Source: Geosiphon pyriformis
Lineage: Eukaryota; Glomeromycota; Glomeromycetes; Archaeosporales; Geosiphonaceae
Assembly: GCA_016748015.1 (NCBI GenBank)
Contig: JAAOMT010000009.1
Span: forward strand, 1,527,020-1,591,019
Direction: 5' to 3'
Length of the DNA stretch: 64,000 nt
Positions within the stretch are counted from its first letter, which is position 1. Every line of letters begins with the position of its first letter. Below are positions 1 to 11,815 of this stretch, piece after piece. Below the pieces are notes generated by a model that saw only the letters and a program-made list of their open reading frames with translations, had not been told where the DNA came from and searched no databases. The position numbers and the translations under genes were made by a program.

Positions 1-3000
1 AAATTGATCCTGCTAATACTTCTGTTGTGGATTCTCTGTTTCTTTCGGGTTCCCATTTTGATACCATTCATTCAGCTTTGGCCAAGATCAGGAAATCCTA
101 CCATTCATCTAAGTTGTCAGAATCAAACTGTGCCAAAGAATCTCAGATCAAGTTGGCGATTGACAAAAGAATAAAGAGTTTTGAGTTGAACAAAGGTTAT
201 ACTGTACATAGTGTTTTGGAGCAACCCTTTCGCAAAGTGGTTTTAGACCATTTGGTGGTGGGAGATGAGCTGGTGTTGGATCCTGCTTCAGTGAAGTCCA
301 AGGTGGATGAGATTATAGAAGGTTGGACTAGAAAGCGAAGGGTGGTGCTCGATGTTAATAATGAGTGGTCTCGCCAGTATTGTCCTTTAGGTTATGTTTT
401 CGACAAAGCTTTTTCTGGTGTAATGGGTTTAATCAACTTTGACAAACTGTTTAGGGTTGTTTCCAACCTGCCAGATGGCAAAGCTGCTGGCCTTTTAGGT
501 ATCTCAAATGAGCTTTAGAAACATTGTGATATTTTGGTTCTTAATATGCTCTTAGTGCTTTTGAACTTTTGTTTATCTGAGGAATTTGTCCCTGGCCCTT
601 GGAGGGAAGCTTGGATTTCAATGATTCCCAAACCATATGAATGAGAGGGTGTTCTTACGAATACTTGTCCTATTGTACTAATTAAGACGGCTTGCAAGAT
701 TCTCTCCAAAATACTCTCAGACAGGATTTCTTCAGCATACAGCACTCATAATGTCCTTCGTGGTGACAATTTTTTGGTTTTGAAAGATATGATGACACAG
801 TCCCCCATTTTTGCAGTTGGTTTGGTTGTTGAGGATGTCCTGAAAAAGACCCAAGAACTTTGGCTGGTCTTGCAGGATATGAGAAAAGTGTATGATTCAG
901 TTGGCTGAAAGCATTTGGAGAAATGTCTGGTCAGAATTAAAATGTGCAACAGGTTCATTCGGTTTTTTGGCAGCATTCACAAAGGTCGCACTAATCGAGT
1001 TATGACAAATTTTGGTTTAACAAATGGTTATTGGGTCCATGATAGTTTAGATCAAGGAGAGGTCTTTTCCCCTTTTCTGTGGCACATTTTTTATAATCCT
1101 CTTTTGTGCGAAGTCAAGCATCAGAAGAATATATGTGAGTATAGGCTTATTTCTCATTTCATTTTCAAGAGTGATCGTGTCGAGTTGCAGGCTGGGCTTT
1201 TTTCCTGTTTTGCTGCTGGCACCTTTGTTGATGATACAATTTGGGTTGGCAGTAGTTAGAGTGCTACTTAACACATTTTGGATGTTGTTAGCGAGTTTTT
1301 CCAGATTAATGACATTTCAATAAACAATGACAAAACTGTAGCTATTCCAATCAATTGTAGGATTGAAAATTCCATTCTTTTCATTAGTGGTTCACCTATC
1401 TCTGTTGCCAAAAAAAGTGAATCCCATCAGTATCTAGGCATATTTCTGTTAACTGAGGGTCTTTCCAAATCCAGTTTAGCTAAAGTGCATTCAGACATTC
1501 GTCTTTTTACAAATTTGGTTCTGAAAAAAGCTATCTCAGATAAGCAGTTCTTATATTTGGTTTTAGTGGTTCTCCAGCCTATTATTAGCTACAGGACACA
1601 ATTTAGCTTTGTTCCTATTGGCATTTGCAACAAGTGAGATGCTATGATTCATAAGGGCCTGAAGCTCAAATCTGAACTTCTACTCGACTTTCCTAGTGAT
1701 TCAATTCACCACTCCTCCTTTTATAGTTTGAAATTTTTCCTACAGATTCAGTCTGAAGACAAGGTTGCTTCTCTTATTAATTTTGCCAACTCTGATGGGA
1801 TTGTAGAACATTTGTTCTCTTATAGGTCTTATGATCTGCAGATTTTATGTTGGCGCTCTATTCATCCATTGAGTTCTCCTGTTTGTATTCATGTTAGCGC
1901 CTCTAATAATTTTCTGGTGGGTGTGGTTTGCGTGCTTTATAATTGCAAATTGTCTTTGGGTGAATCCTTTGCCAATTCCTTTCGTGTCAATAGTGAGATG
2001 CCCATGTCAACTGTTTTGGGTGAATCAGTTTTCTCCAGGTGTCTTCCTTCACTTCAGTGATATAGTGTGGCCTTTGTAGACCAACTTTGTGATCATCATG
2101 GTACAGTTTTTGATTGGTCCACATTTAAGTAATAGAAGAAACTGGACCCCCATGGCCCTATTCCTGAATGGTTTAGGCTTTCTGCTGTGTTTCTTGCTGG
2201 TAAGAATTCCTCTCCTGCTCGCACCCCAGTTCTTGCTAATATTGGTCCTTTGGACATTCTGGGTTCCTTTGGCTTTGTGTCTATCTGTGATCATCTTTCG
2301 CGGGTTAATACAAGAGTGTTGTCTGTTTATACTGATAGGTTATTGAGAAATTTGGGTACAGTTGGCTGTAAAATGGATGCTGCGGCTTTTTTCGAGGACA
2401 TTGGTATGAGTTTGGGTGTTAATGTGTCTGGCTTGATGTCATCTACAATGGCTGAGTTATAGACAATTGTGTTGGCTCTCGAGTGTGTTCTTGTTTTTAG
2501 TAATGTCCATTTGTTTTCGGATAGTCAGTCTGCTTTGGATGCTTGCAAATCGGAATTGGGTATGGTGGCTCCTGATTTCTGGAATTGATGTTGGATTGAG
2601 CGTCGGCATATTGCCAACATTATTTCCAGTAAGATCCTAAATGTTACTTGGCACAAAGTCAAAGGTCATTCTGGGATTTTGGAAAATGAGTATGCTGATG
2701 TGATTGCCGGTGCTGATTCTGTTTCTGACTGGTTTTTTCTTCATTGCCTAGATGAACACTTTTTGATGACTGATGGCAATGTTGTCTCTGGCAATTCAAG
2801 ACACTTTGTCCATGACACTTTTTATGCCATGTGTTGTGTATGTTGAAAAGTGGGGTCTGGTTCTAAATTTTTGCCTGACAACTTGCAGACTGATGTTGAT
2901 TGGTCTTGCTCTTCTTTGGTGTGGCATTCTAATTTGCATATGGTCACCAGTTTCACTAGCAGGATTTCGGCTAATGCACGCTCTTATTTTATGAAGGCTT

Positions 3001-3747
3001 TGCATCATTAGTTGCCTGTGGCTGTGCGAAAATGGCTTTATAATAAACTTTATCCCAGTGTGTTGTGTCTATATTGTGATAACGTGGAGATATCGGATTA
3101 TGTTTTTTCTTGTGAGATCAATGATTCTGCTTGGTGTCGGTTGTTGGATTCTTACATGAACACTTGAAAGACACTTTCTGGTTCTTTTGTCTCTTCTTCA
3201 TGTTTGTTGCAGTTGTTGTCATCTTGTGTTTCAGGTTCCTCAATGTCTATGGCTTTTCATAAGGGTTTTGTTTTTGATAATTGGTTTTGTGAAGCTGTCT
3301 CTGTTTTCCATAGTCCCAAGATAGCATGTTTGAAGATTATTAATTTTGCACGTTTTCTTGGCCTCACTTTTAGAGATGAGATATGGTTGGTTCATGCCAA
3401 ACATTATGCCTATATGGAAAAGCCCAGACTGATTCCTTTAGATGGCTCGTCTCCTACTTTGGTCTCTGGTTTGACTTTGCATCTTTTTGCTGGTGTGATT
3501 GATTTGCTTGGTATTGATGAAGCTTTTAGTGTACATTTTGGTTTTCGCAGGTTTTACATGTTTTTTTCCAGCATTGGTAATTCAGTTTCTGTTTATATAG
3601 CTGTGTAGTGTTGTTCTGACTGGCCCGAGTGGCTGGTCACGTGTAGAAAGTACATGATTCACACCTAGTTTAGATTATTTCTTTGATGTATAGTGCTAGG
3701 TTGTGTGTGGACCTTACTCATTATAAAAATAAAATAAAAAAAAAAAC
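1..3747 (+). mobile_element. LINE (non-LTR) retrotransposon copy 1, 3' part
   Basis: The element enters from the left edge in ORF2, between endonuclease and reverse transcriptase, and runs through RT, RNase H and a C-terminal zinc motif into a short 3' UTR and an A-rich tail at about 3725-3747. The 3' UTR begins after the stop at 3608 and contains a CTGACTGGCCCGAGTGGCTG segment. Related versions of it occur at the 3' ends of LINE copies 2 and 3 (minus strand) and of copy 4, which links all four as one family. It is defective through premature stops but has no visible frameshift. Confidence 0.9.
27..3608 (+). pseudogene. LINE ORF2 remnant: reverse transcriptase, RNase H, zinc motif
   Basis: This is one continuous frame of about 1190 codons interrupted only by stops. 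RT is recognised by the LPDGKAAGL block near 466, VLQDMRKVYDSVG near 870, and the catalytic FVDD box at about 1224-1235, which is intact. RNase H follows near 2320-2720: VYTD with the first Asp, MAEL with the Glu, LFSDSQSALDAC with the second Asp, and WHKVKGHSG with the His plus ADVIAG. A CCHC-like motif (LCLYC...VFSC) lies near 3065-3115. It would copy the element's RNA by target-primed reverse transcription. At least 15 in-frame stops kill it. Those I could align to copy 2 fall at Trp, Gln or Arg codons, for example 516 and 909 (Trp). It lacks the endonuclease domain only because the window starts inside the gene. Confidence 0.9.
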
Positions 3748-4650
3748 ATATAATTATACAAGATCTTATCTTAAGTATAACTCTAATTAAAAAAATAATA
3801 TAATAAAGAAAAAAATACTAAAAATTTCAAAAATATTTCAAAAATATAAAAATAACAGATTTATTAAAAAATTTCAAAAATACCAAAAATATCAAAAATA
3901 ATAACAATAAACAATAAAAAAATAATAAAAATACCAAAATATTTATTATTATTAAAATTAATATATATATTTAAGTAAAAATAAATAAAAATAAAAATAA
4001 AAAGCTTTTTAATTTTATCTTAAAAAATTATTTTCATATTGAATTTTAAATTAAATACTTTTAATCAAAACAATTAATATTATAAAATTAAATATATAAT
4101 TTTAAATATTATTATTAATTTTCAATTAAATTAAATTGTTTTTCAAAACAATTAATATTAAAAACATAAAAATCAGATATTATAGTTTTAAATTAATAGC
4201 TATTAATAATAATTATTAATAAAATACTAATTTTTTATTTTTTTTATTTGTTATTTTTTATATTTTGATTATTTTATTTATTATATTAAATTAATTTATT
4301 AAAAATTATTATTAAAATTATAATATTAAAAATTATTTAATAAAAAACATAAAAAAAAATTAAATATCAACTATTAAAAGCCATTAAATTATTAAATTTC
4401 TGTTTTTTATACAAAAAATTAAAATTTTTAAATAATATATAATAACATTAAATTTTAAATTATAATTTTATAAATCTGTTTATAATATTATTTAAAAATT
4501 AAAATACAGTTTTAATATAAGTTATTTTAACTTTTATAATTTTATTAAGCATTAAAATAAAAAATTATTTATTTAAAAAATTTTTGATAATTGTAAAATT
4601 TTTTTAAATATTATTAAAAACAGTATTTTTAAAAAATAAAAGAAAAAAAA
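3748..4650. other. AT-rich spacer, no gene
   Basis: About 900 bp made almost entirely of A and T runs, with no ORF of note, between the A-tail of LINE copy 1 and the insertion site of LINE copy 2. It is probably the original target region of LINE copy 3, whose tail continues here across the copy 2 insertion. I see no promoter or RNA gene in it. Confidence 0.7.
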
Positions 4651-4657
4651 TTAATTT

Positions 4658-4664
<7 letters not shown>
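4651..4664. repeat. Target-site duplication of LINE copy 2, left copy
   Basis: TTAATTTAGTTTTT stands directly beside the poly(T) run and recurs at 11532-11545 beside the other end of LINE copy 2. A direct repeat of this length at both ends is expected from target-primed insertion. The sequence is AT-rich, so the distinctive part is the nine bases TTAATTTAG. Confidence 0.6.

Positions 4665-4727
<63 letters not shown>
4660..4727 (-). repeat. 68-nt poly(T): A-tail of LINE copy 2
   Basis: An uninterrupted run of 68 T on the + strand, which is the poly(A) tail of the minus-strand LINE. The copy 2 3' UTR begins right after it. Such a long pure tail is unusual next to an element with so many disabling changes. 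It may reflect secondary homopolymer expansion or assembly uncertainty. Confidence 0.9.
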
Positions 4728-4729
<2 letters not shown>

Positions 4730-4844
4730 TAATGAGTGAAGTCCAAATGCTATTTACTACTATACATCAAAGAATTAATCTAAAGTAGGCATGAATCATG
4801 CATTTTTTACACGTGACCAGTCACTCGAACCAGTTAGAACAACA

Positions 4845-7800
4845 CTATACAGCTATACAAACAGAAACTGAGTCACTAATACCAGAAAAAAATAAGCAAC
4901 ACTTGCGATAACCAAAGCTAACACCGAAAGTCTCAACTGTTTCCAGCAAATTGACCACACTAGCAGAAAACTTCGAAGACAAACCAGGCAACAAAATAGG
5001 AATCAAACCATCTAAAGAAATCAACTTGTTCTTTTTCATATATACACAATGTTTCACACAAACCAACCAAATATTATCCCTAAAAGCAAGACTAAGAGAA
5101 TGCATGAATTTGACAACTTTTGAACCAGCCACCTTAGGATTATGGAAGACAAGAACAGCCTCACAAAACCAATCATTAAAAACAAATCTTTATGAAGAGC
5201 CGCCAACACTAAAAAACCAGAGACACAAGATGACAACAAACACAACACACTTGACAAAGAATAAAACAATCCAGAAAGTGCCTTCCAAGACTCCACGTGG
5301 GAATCTAACAACTGATGCTAAGCAGAATTATTGACTCCACAAGAAAACACATGATCTGACACCTCCACTTCACCACAATACAAGCACAAAACACTAGGAT
5401 AAGACCTATTATAAAGGTGCTTACAAACAGCCATAGGCAGTCGATGATGTAAAGCCTTCATAAAATAAGTGCGCACATTAGCCAAGACTCTGCTGGTAAA
5501 ACCAGTGGCCATATGCAAATCCGGATGCCACACCAATGAGGAGCATGACTAATCAATCTCAGAAGCCAAATTACTCGCCAAAAACTTAACTCACAAACCT
5601 ATTTCCCAATGTGCACGACTAATAGAGTGGAAAACATCTCAGACAAAATGTCTAGAATTATCAGAAATCACAACACTATTGGCCACCAAAAAGTGCTCAT
5701 CCAAGCAAGAAGGAAGAAACCAACTAGAAAGAAAGTTAGAACCAGCAATCACATCAGCCTGCTCATTCTCTTCTACACCAGAATGATCTTTGACTTTATG
5801 CCAACTAACCCTTAAAATTTTCTCATGAATTAAGTTAACAATATGTTGATGTTCAACCCAGCACTGACTGTGAAAATCAGAATGCAAAAGACCCAATTCC
5901 AACTTGCACGCATCTAAGACAGATTGACTGTCTAAAAACAGGCAAACTTAACTAAAAGGGGGAATGCATTCCAGGGCCAAAGCAATGGCTTGTAGCTCAG
6001 CCAAAGTGGACGACATCAAATCCAAAATGCCAATGCCCAAACTCAAACCAACATCCTCAGAAAAGGCAGCAGTGTTAGCTTTACAGCCGACCATACCCAA
6101 ATTCCTTAAAAATCTATCTGTATAGACAGATAAACAACCAGTTTTAACACATGAGAGATGATCATAGACAGACAAAAATTCACCAGAACCAAGAATACTC
6201 AAAGAACCAACATCATCCAAAACTGAAGAAGGAGCAGAAGAAGAAGTTATGTCATCAAAAAATGCAGCAGAAAGCCTAAACCAATCGGGGATGGGTCCAT
6301 AGGGGTCCAACCTCTTCCACTGCTTAAATGTGTACCAACTAAAAACAGAACCATGACAATCACAAAGCTGATTAACAAAGGCTATACCATAACGCCGGAG
6401 AGATAGAAGAACCTAAAAAATCTTGACTTACCAAGAACAGTTGACATAAGCACCCCACCAATAAAACGAAATGCATTGGCCAAAGAACCACCCAAAGACA
6501 AATTACAATCAAAAAGTACGCAAACCAGGCCAGTCAGAAAGTTATTAGAAGCACTGATATAAATATGAACTGGACAACTCAATAGGTGGACAGGACACCA
6601 ACACAAAACTTGTAAGTCATGAGATCTGTGAGAAAATAAGTGGCCCAAAATACCATTGGAGTTTACAAAACTGATAAGAAAGACGACTTTGGCCTCAGAT
6701 TAAACCTGCAAAAAGGACTTTAGACCATAAAAAAAAGGGTGGTAAATTGTATCACCAGGAAAATTGAGTGGCAAACCAGATTTGAGTTTTAAAGCCTTGC
6801 AAATTATGACATCCCATTTGTTGCACACACTAACAGGAACAAAGCTAAACTGGGTTTTATAACTGACTATAGAATGGAGAACCACCAAAACTAAATACAA
6901 GAGCTGCTTATCTGTGATAGTCTTTCTCAGAACCAGATTGGTAAAAAAATGAATGTCCGAATGGGTTTTAATCAAACTAGGTTTCGATAGATTCTCAGTT
7001 GAGAGAAAAATACCCAAATATCGATAAGACTCTCCCTTCCTGGCAATAGAAATAAGTGAACCACTGATAAAAAAAGAAGGATTGCTGACCCTGCTATTAA
7101 TAGGGATGGCCACTGTTTTGTCATTGTTAATTGAAATGTCATTGATTTAAAAAAATTCACTAGCAATATTGAAAATATGTTGAGTAGCCCTCAGACTGCT
7201 ACCAACCCAAATTGTATCATCGACAAAGACACCAACAGCAAAAAATGTAGAAAATCTAACCTGAGACTCAGCATAACCACTCTTGGAAATAAAATATGAA
7301 TTCAGTTTGTACCCACACACACTCTTCTATTACTTGACTTTGCATAAGAGAGGATCATAAAATATGCACCACAAGAGAGGAAAAAAGACTTCTCTTTGGT
7401 CCAAACCATTGTGCACATGATAACCACTTGTCAGCCCAAAATCTGTCATAACTTGATTGGTGTAACCCAATAAATACCATTGAAAAATTGAATGAACTTG
7501 TTACACATTTTAATCCTAACCAAACATTTACTGAGATGCTTCCAGCCAACCGAGTCATACACCTTCTTCATGTCTTGTAAAACGAGCCAGAGTTTACGGT
7601 TCTTTTCCAAAACATCTTCAACAATAGAACCAACTGCAAAAATGGGAGACTGGGTAAATGTACCCTTCAAAACTGAAAAGTTGTCACTGTAAAGAACATC
7701 AAACATGCTACATGCCAACAAAATCCAATCAGAGAGAATCTTGAAAAGAATCTTATGAGCCATCTCAATCAAAGCAATAGAATGTGTATTTGTTAGTACA

Positions 7801-9529
7801 CCCTTCCACTCATATAGTTTGAAGATCATTGAAACTCATGCCTCCTTCCAGAAGCAAGGCACTGATTCATACAACAAACAAGAATTTAAAAGCACCAAAA
7901 GCATATCCAAAACAGATTTATTACAACGCTTCCAGAGTTCATTTGAAATTTCAGAAAGGCCAGCAGCTTTGCCATCAGGCAGACCAGAAACCAACCCGAA
8001 CAACTCATCAAAACTAATTGAACTTATTATACCAGAAAAAGCTTCATCAAAAACATAATCCAAAGATTAATATTGATGATTCTAATTACTAGAGACATCA
8101 GTGACCACCTAACATGATTGAGTCTAACCTTCCATAATCATGTTCATCTTAGACTTCACAAGATTAGGCTCCAAAATCAGCTTATCACCCACCACCAGAT
8201 AATCTAAAACCACTTTGCGAAAAGGGCATTCCAAAACACTCTTAATAGTATAACCCTTGTTCAATTCAAAGCTCTCTATTCTTCTGTCAATCACCAACCT
8301 GATCTGAGATTCCCTAGCATGGTCCAATTCCGACAACTTAGATGAATAGTAAGATTTCCTGATTTTGGCCAAAACCAACTGAATGGCATCAAAATGGAAA
8401 ACTGAAAGAAAAAGAGACTTAACAACAGAGGCATTGGTAGAATCAAGGCCACTCCATAAGCCAAGTAGGGAAACAAATTCATCATGAAAAGCCAGACACA
8501 AGGCTTTAACAATCCTCAACACCAAAAGTTCCAATTTGTGAAACCTGAAGGATGCTTTATTAAAGACACTGTCATAGCCCTTAAACTATTTTTTCTTAAA
8601 AACACTTTCTACCGACAAGCACACTACTTGGCAGAGAGCATTCCACATCGAGACCAAATCTGAATTCCTCCCAGCAGCACCAAACTCATCACAAAACATG
8701 ACAGTATTTGCAGCTGTATCTTCTTTGAATTTAATCCACTTAGCACTATTGGCACTTATAAAATTATATTTTCAACAATCTCTATTTGTTTGTTTACGCA
8801 AAGAGTTCAGTTGTACATCCAGCAACCACCAAGACTCATGGATACAGAAACAGTCTTATGATCAGTGTCAAAATAGTCATTGACAGCAGCCACATCATAA
8901 TCTACTACCGCACCAATCAAATTAGACAAAATAAACATGAAATCAATTGTCTTAGCAACACCACGAGAGTTGCACCAAGTAGATAACTTCACAGAAGAGC
9001 TCCCTCCCAAAGAGTTAACCAAACCCAAATCAAAGCATTTTTTAAAACTGGTGCACTTCTGAGAACCATTCTCATTGAAATCACCACCAAAAATAACAAA
9101 AGAAGATTCATTAACAGTCCTCGCAATCAAGAAATTGATCTCAGCAGCTTGGGAAAACCGAACAGTCAAAGAAGCTCCAGCATAAAGCCCCAAAATAGAA
9201 ACCAAAAGTTTGTTCCTAAAGAGTAACTTAATGCAGAAAAGGTGGCCAGGAATCTTAGAAACTTTACTAACATGCTTAGTTAAAGAATTGTCCAAAACCA
9301 TCACGACACCAGCTCTGATATAGCCAGAGGCCAAACCAGAAGAGAAAACACAAACGCCATCAAACTTGCTAGCCAACCAAGAATGAGCTTTATCCTTCAA
9401 CTTTGTCTCCATAAGAATAGAAACCAAATTACATGAATCTTTGTGCTAATGCACAATGTTTTCCTGTTTTGTGAAATTGTTTATATCTCGAACATTACAT
9501 GTAGCTACCTTCTAAATAATGTTAATCAT
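4845..9529 (-). pseudogene. LINE copy 2 ORF2: APE endonuclease, RT, RNase H
   Basis: The ORF starts at an ATG overlapping the ORF1 stop (ATGA, 9526-9529). AP-endonuclease-like domain, about 8807-9430: METKLKDKAH, GGDFNENGS, TIDFMF and FDTDHKTVSVS carry the expected catalytic Glu, Asp and His residues. RT, about 6700-8100: LPDGKAAGLSEIS, LVLQDMKKVYDSVGW, and an intact FVDD box near 7217. RNase H, about 5640-6200: VYTD, TLAELQAIALALE, LDSQSVLDAC, SWHKVKDHSG. C-terminal zinc motif LCLYCGEVEVSDHVFSC near 5360. The coding signal moves among three minus-strand frames, so indels have accumulated, and stops are present. The endonuclease nicks the target and the RT primes there. Confidence 0.88.
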
Positions 9530-11424
9530 TGAGGAGAAAGTGATCCAGAACCCAAACCAGCATTTTCCAACCTGGTCGAAAGGTCCATAACAGTTTTCGA
9601 AAGAATATCCAGAGTATCTTCCAATTTAGAAACTGCTGACAAATCATAAACAACTATCTTTACAACAGTCCTATCACTAATGGCTGTACCCAAAACCTCA
9701 TTTATCACTGTATCCATCTCTTGATTCTGTAATGAAGAGGTTATCAACGGCTGACATTTAGGGCCATGCTGGGAAACCGTCGGCCTGAATGCATCCAACC
9801 TCTTGGCCAGCTTATCAACCTGCTCAGCAAGACTGACAAGACTGTGCTCAAGAGTAGCAAACCTGTTATTCACATTCAAAGAAAATTGAAGGGGAGGTAC
9901 CATGGCCGACAGTAAACCACTACCAAAAGAAGATGACAAAGCCATGCGAGAATTAGAACCTCCAACAACTTGAGCCCAAGTTTTACCAGTGAAAGACACA
10001 AGATGAAAGATAGGAGCCAGTTTTTTCTTATAAATGCCAGCCAGACAAACCCAATCTTAATCAGAGAACACTCGTTTCTCATGAACACCAAAATTTTCAT
10101 CCAAAGAACAGTTAATTGTAATATAACTAAATTGTTTGCACTGAGTGCAACTGGCCAAAGAAAGACCAGCCCATTGCAAATTCACACCCTTGAAAACAGA
10201 AACAGAACCAATAGCAGCCGATTTAGATGTCTTACTCACAAAACAAATGACCACACACTTATCACAAACATATGAACTAAGATTTCGGCCAATAAAGCAT
10301 GTTTTTCTACCATAAGCCTCCATCAATTCAGAAAGATCATGTGCAGTAGTACCAATCAGAAAAGTGTACAACAAAGCATGATAATGGTCCCTCAAAATCC
10401 ATAGCTCCTTGTCACTGACGGCCAAAGCAACATGCACAGAATTCTTATCCATGAGAACTAACCATTTAGACACAACCAAACATGCAGTTTTAGTAAACTC
10501 AAATTCCACCAAAGCCCAATTAATTGTATCTTGATTAATATGATTTTGCCAAATTTGGAGAACACTGTCTCAATCACTGATTTGGAAAGATCTACTGGAA
10601 TCTCCTTGATGATTATTTCCTAATCCAAATGGCTGTTGATTTTTTTGAGATCATCATTTACAATTATTTTTTCATTGATTGCCATTTTTCTGGTCTTATT
10701 CAAACTAGACCCACTTGTGAAAGTTGACCAAATGATACCAGGAAATTTTGAGAGAGTTGAGGCTCCCCCAAAACCATCAATTTTTGTAAAAAATTTTCTT
10801 AATTGAAATCAACTTATTACTATTAGTCTTTCCAGGCACATTTGACAATTCTATATCCAAGGTGAATAATTTAACTGGTTCAAAGGCGCAATGTTCCAAA
10901 ACACATGAAATCACAGATGGCAGCCAATTGGATCCAGCAAATTTAGCTCCAGGAAGCACCAACCCAGTATCGTTGTCATTCATGTTTGTGAAAAAAATTG
11001 TCTTTGGTGGCTGTTCCAAAACAAAGGTTCTTGTTCATGTTTTCTTAGGAGTTGTATCGTCTTCTATTTCATCAGTCTTAGAAACATTGGGATCCATGTA
11101 ACTCGTCTTTTTAGCAACCGTGCTTTCCAAATTCTCGGCATCTGACACTTTACTAACACCTGCTTCTTTACTATCCACCTCGCTTCTCCAAGATCTCTGC
11201 AGCCTAACACCATTACTATATAGCATACCCACTGAAAGCAGACTGTCCAATAAGTCCATAATGCCACCAAAGACACCAGGCAACTTTGTCTTTTTGTATG
11301 AAGGACCACGTGAGTATACACTCTTAATGCGTGCTTTAATTTTTTTGCTGCCAGACCAGGACCCCAATCCAGCCGAACTTGAACTCGAAGCGCCAGCAGA
11401 AGAGCCCACTAGATCCATAGGCAC
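9526..11424 (-). pseudogene. LINE copy 2 ORF1: RRM-like, knuckle, coiled coil
   Basis: A single frame with several stops. The N-terminus is Ser-rich and basic (MDLVGSSAG, KKIKARIKS). The middle contains a region resembling an RNA-recognition motif (VDLSKSVIETVFSKFGKI). Next comes a zinc-knuckle relic, CTQCKQFSYITINC, in which the His position is Tyr (a C-to-T change). The C-terminal part (LEHSLVSLAEQVDKLAKRLD) has heptad-like spacing consistent with a coiled coil. This layout suits a LINE ORF1 nucleic-acid chaperone that coats the element's RNA. The start at 11424 is the first Met of the conserved block; the true start may differ. Confidence 0.75.
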
Positions 11425-11531
11425 AAATAGAGATACATTTGAAGAAATAATGAAAGGAACAAAAGGAAAAAAGACAACTTCAAGCTCTTGTTATGGTCAG
11501 GGAATCAACAAAAAAAAGAGTTTTTTTTTTT

Positions 11532-11545
11532 TTAATTTAGTTTTT
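11532..11545. repeat. Target-site duplication of LINE copy 2, right copy
   Basis: Second copy of TTAATTTAGTTTTT, lying at the junction between the 5' end of LINE copy 2 and the A-rich tail of LINE copy 3. See the left copy at 4651-4664. Confidence 0.6.
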
Positions 11546-11815
11546 AGTTTTTTTATTATTATTAGATTTAATAAGTGCAGTCCAACCACTACCTAAATAT
11601 ATAAAATCAAATAAAATTATAATTTAAGTGTAACTCATGCCTTTTCTACACATAACCAGACATTTGGTTCAGTTAAAGCAGCACTACACACTCACAGAAT
11701 TTGTTAAAAAAATATTACATGAGAAACTGAAACCCAAACCAGTAAGATGGGGACACAAATCAAAACTCATATGAATACTCAATCTAATACCAAGGCTATA
11801 GGTAATATTAACAGC

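Larger units (their letters stand above)
4660..11531 (-). mobile_element. LINE retrotransposon copy 2, near full length
   Basis: A 6.9-kb minus-strand element with 5' end, ORF1, ORF2 (APE endonuclease, RT, RNase H, zinc motif), 3' UTR and long A-tail. Its 5' end (CTC followed by a T-run, read on the minus strand) resembles the 5' end of copy 3 at about 29430, and total length matches copy 3 once the LTR insertion in copy 3 is removed. A duplication of TTAATTTAG flanks it, placing the insertion in the A-rich tail of copy 3. Several frameshifts and stops in ORF2 make it defective. Confidence 0.88.

Noticed and set aside
4660-4727. Poly(T) run as a transcription terminator
   Set aside because: It sits exactly at the 3' end of a minus-strand LINE and is flanked by a target duplication, so it is the element's A-tail.
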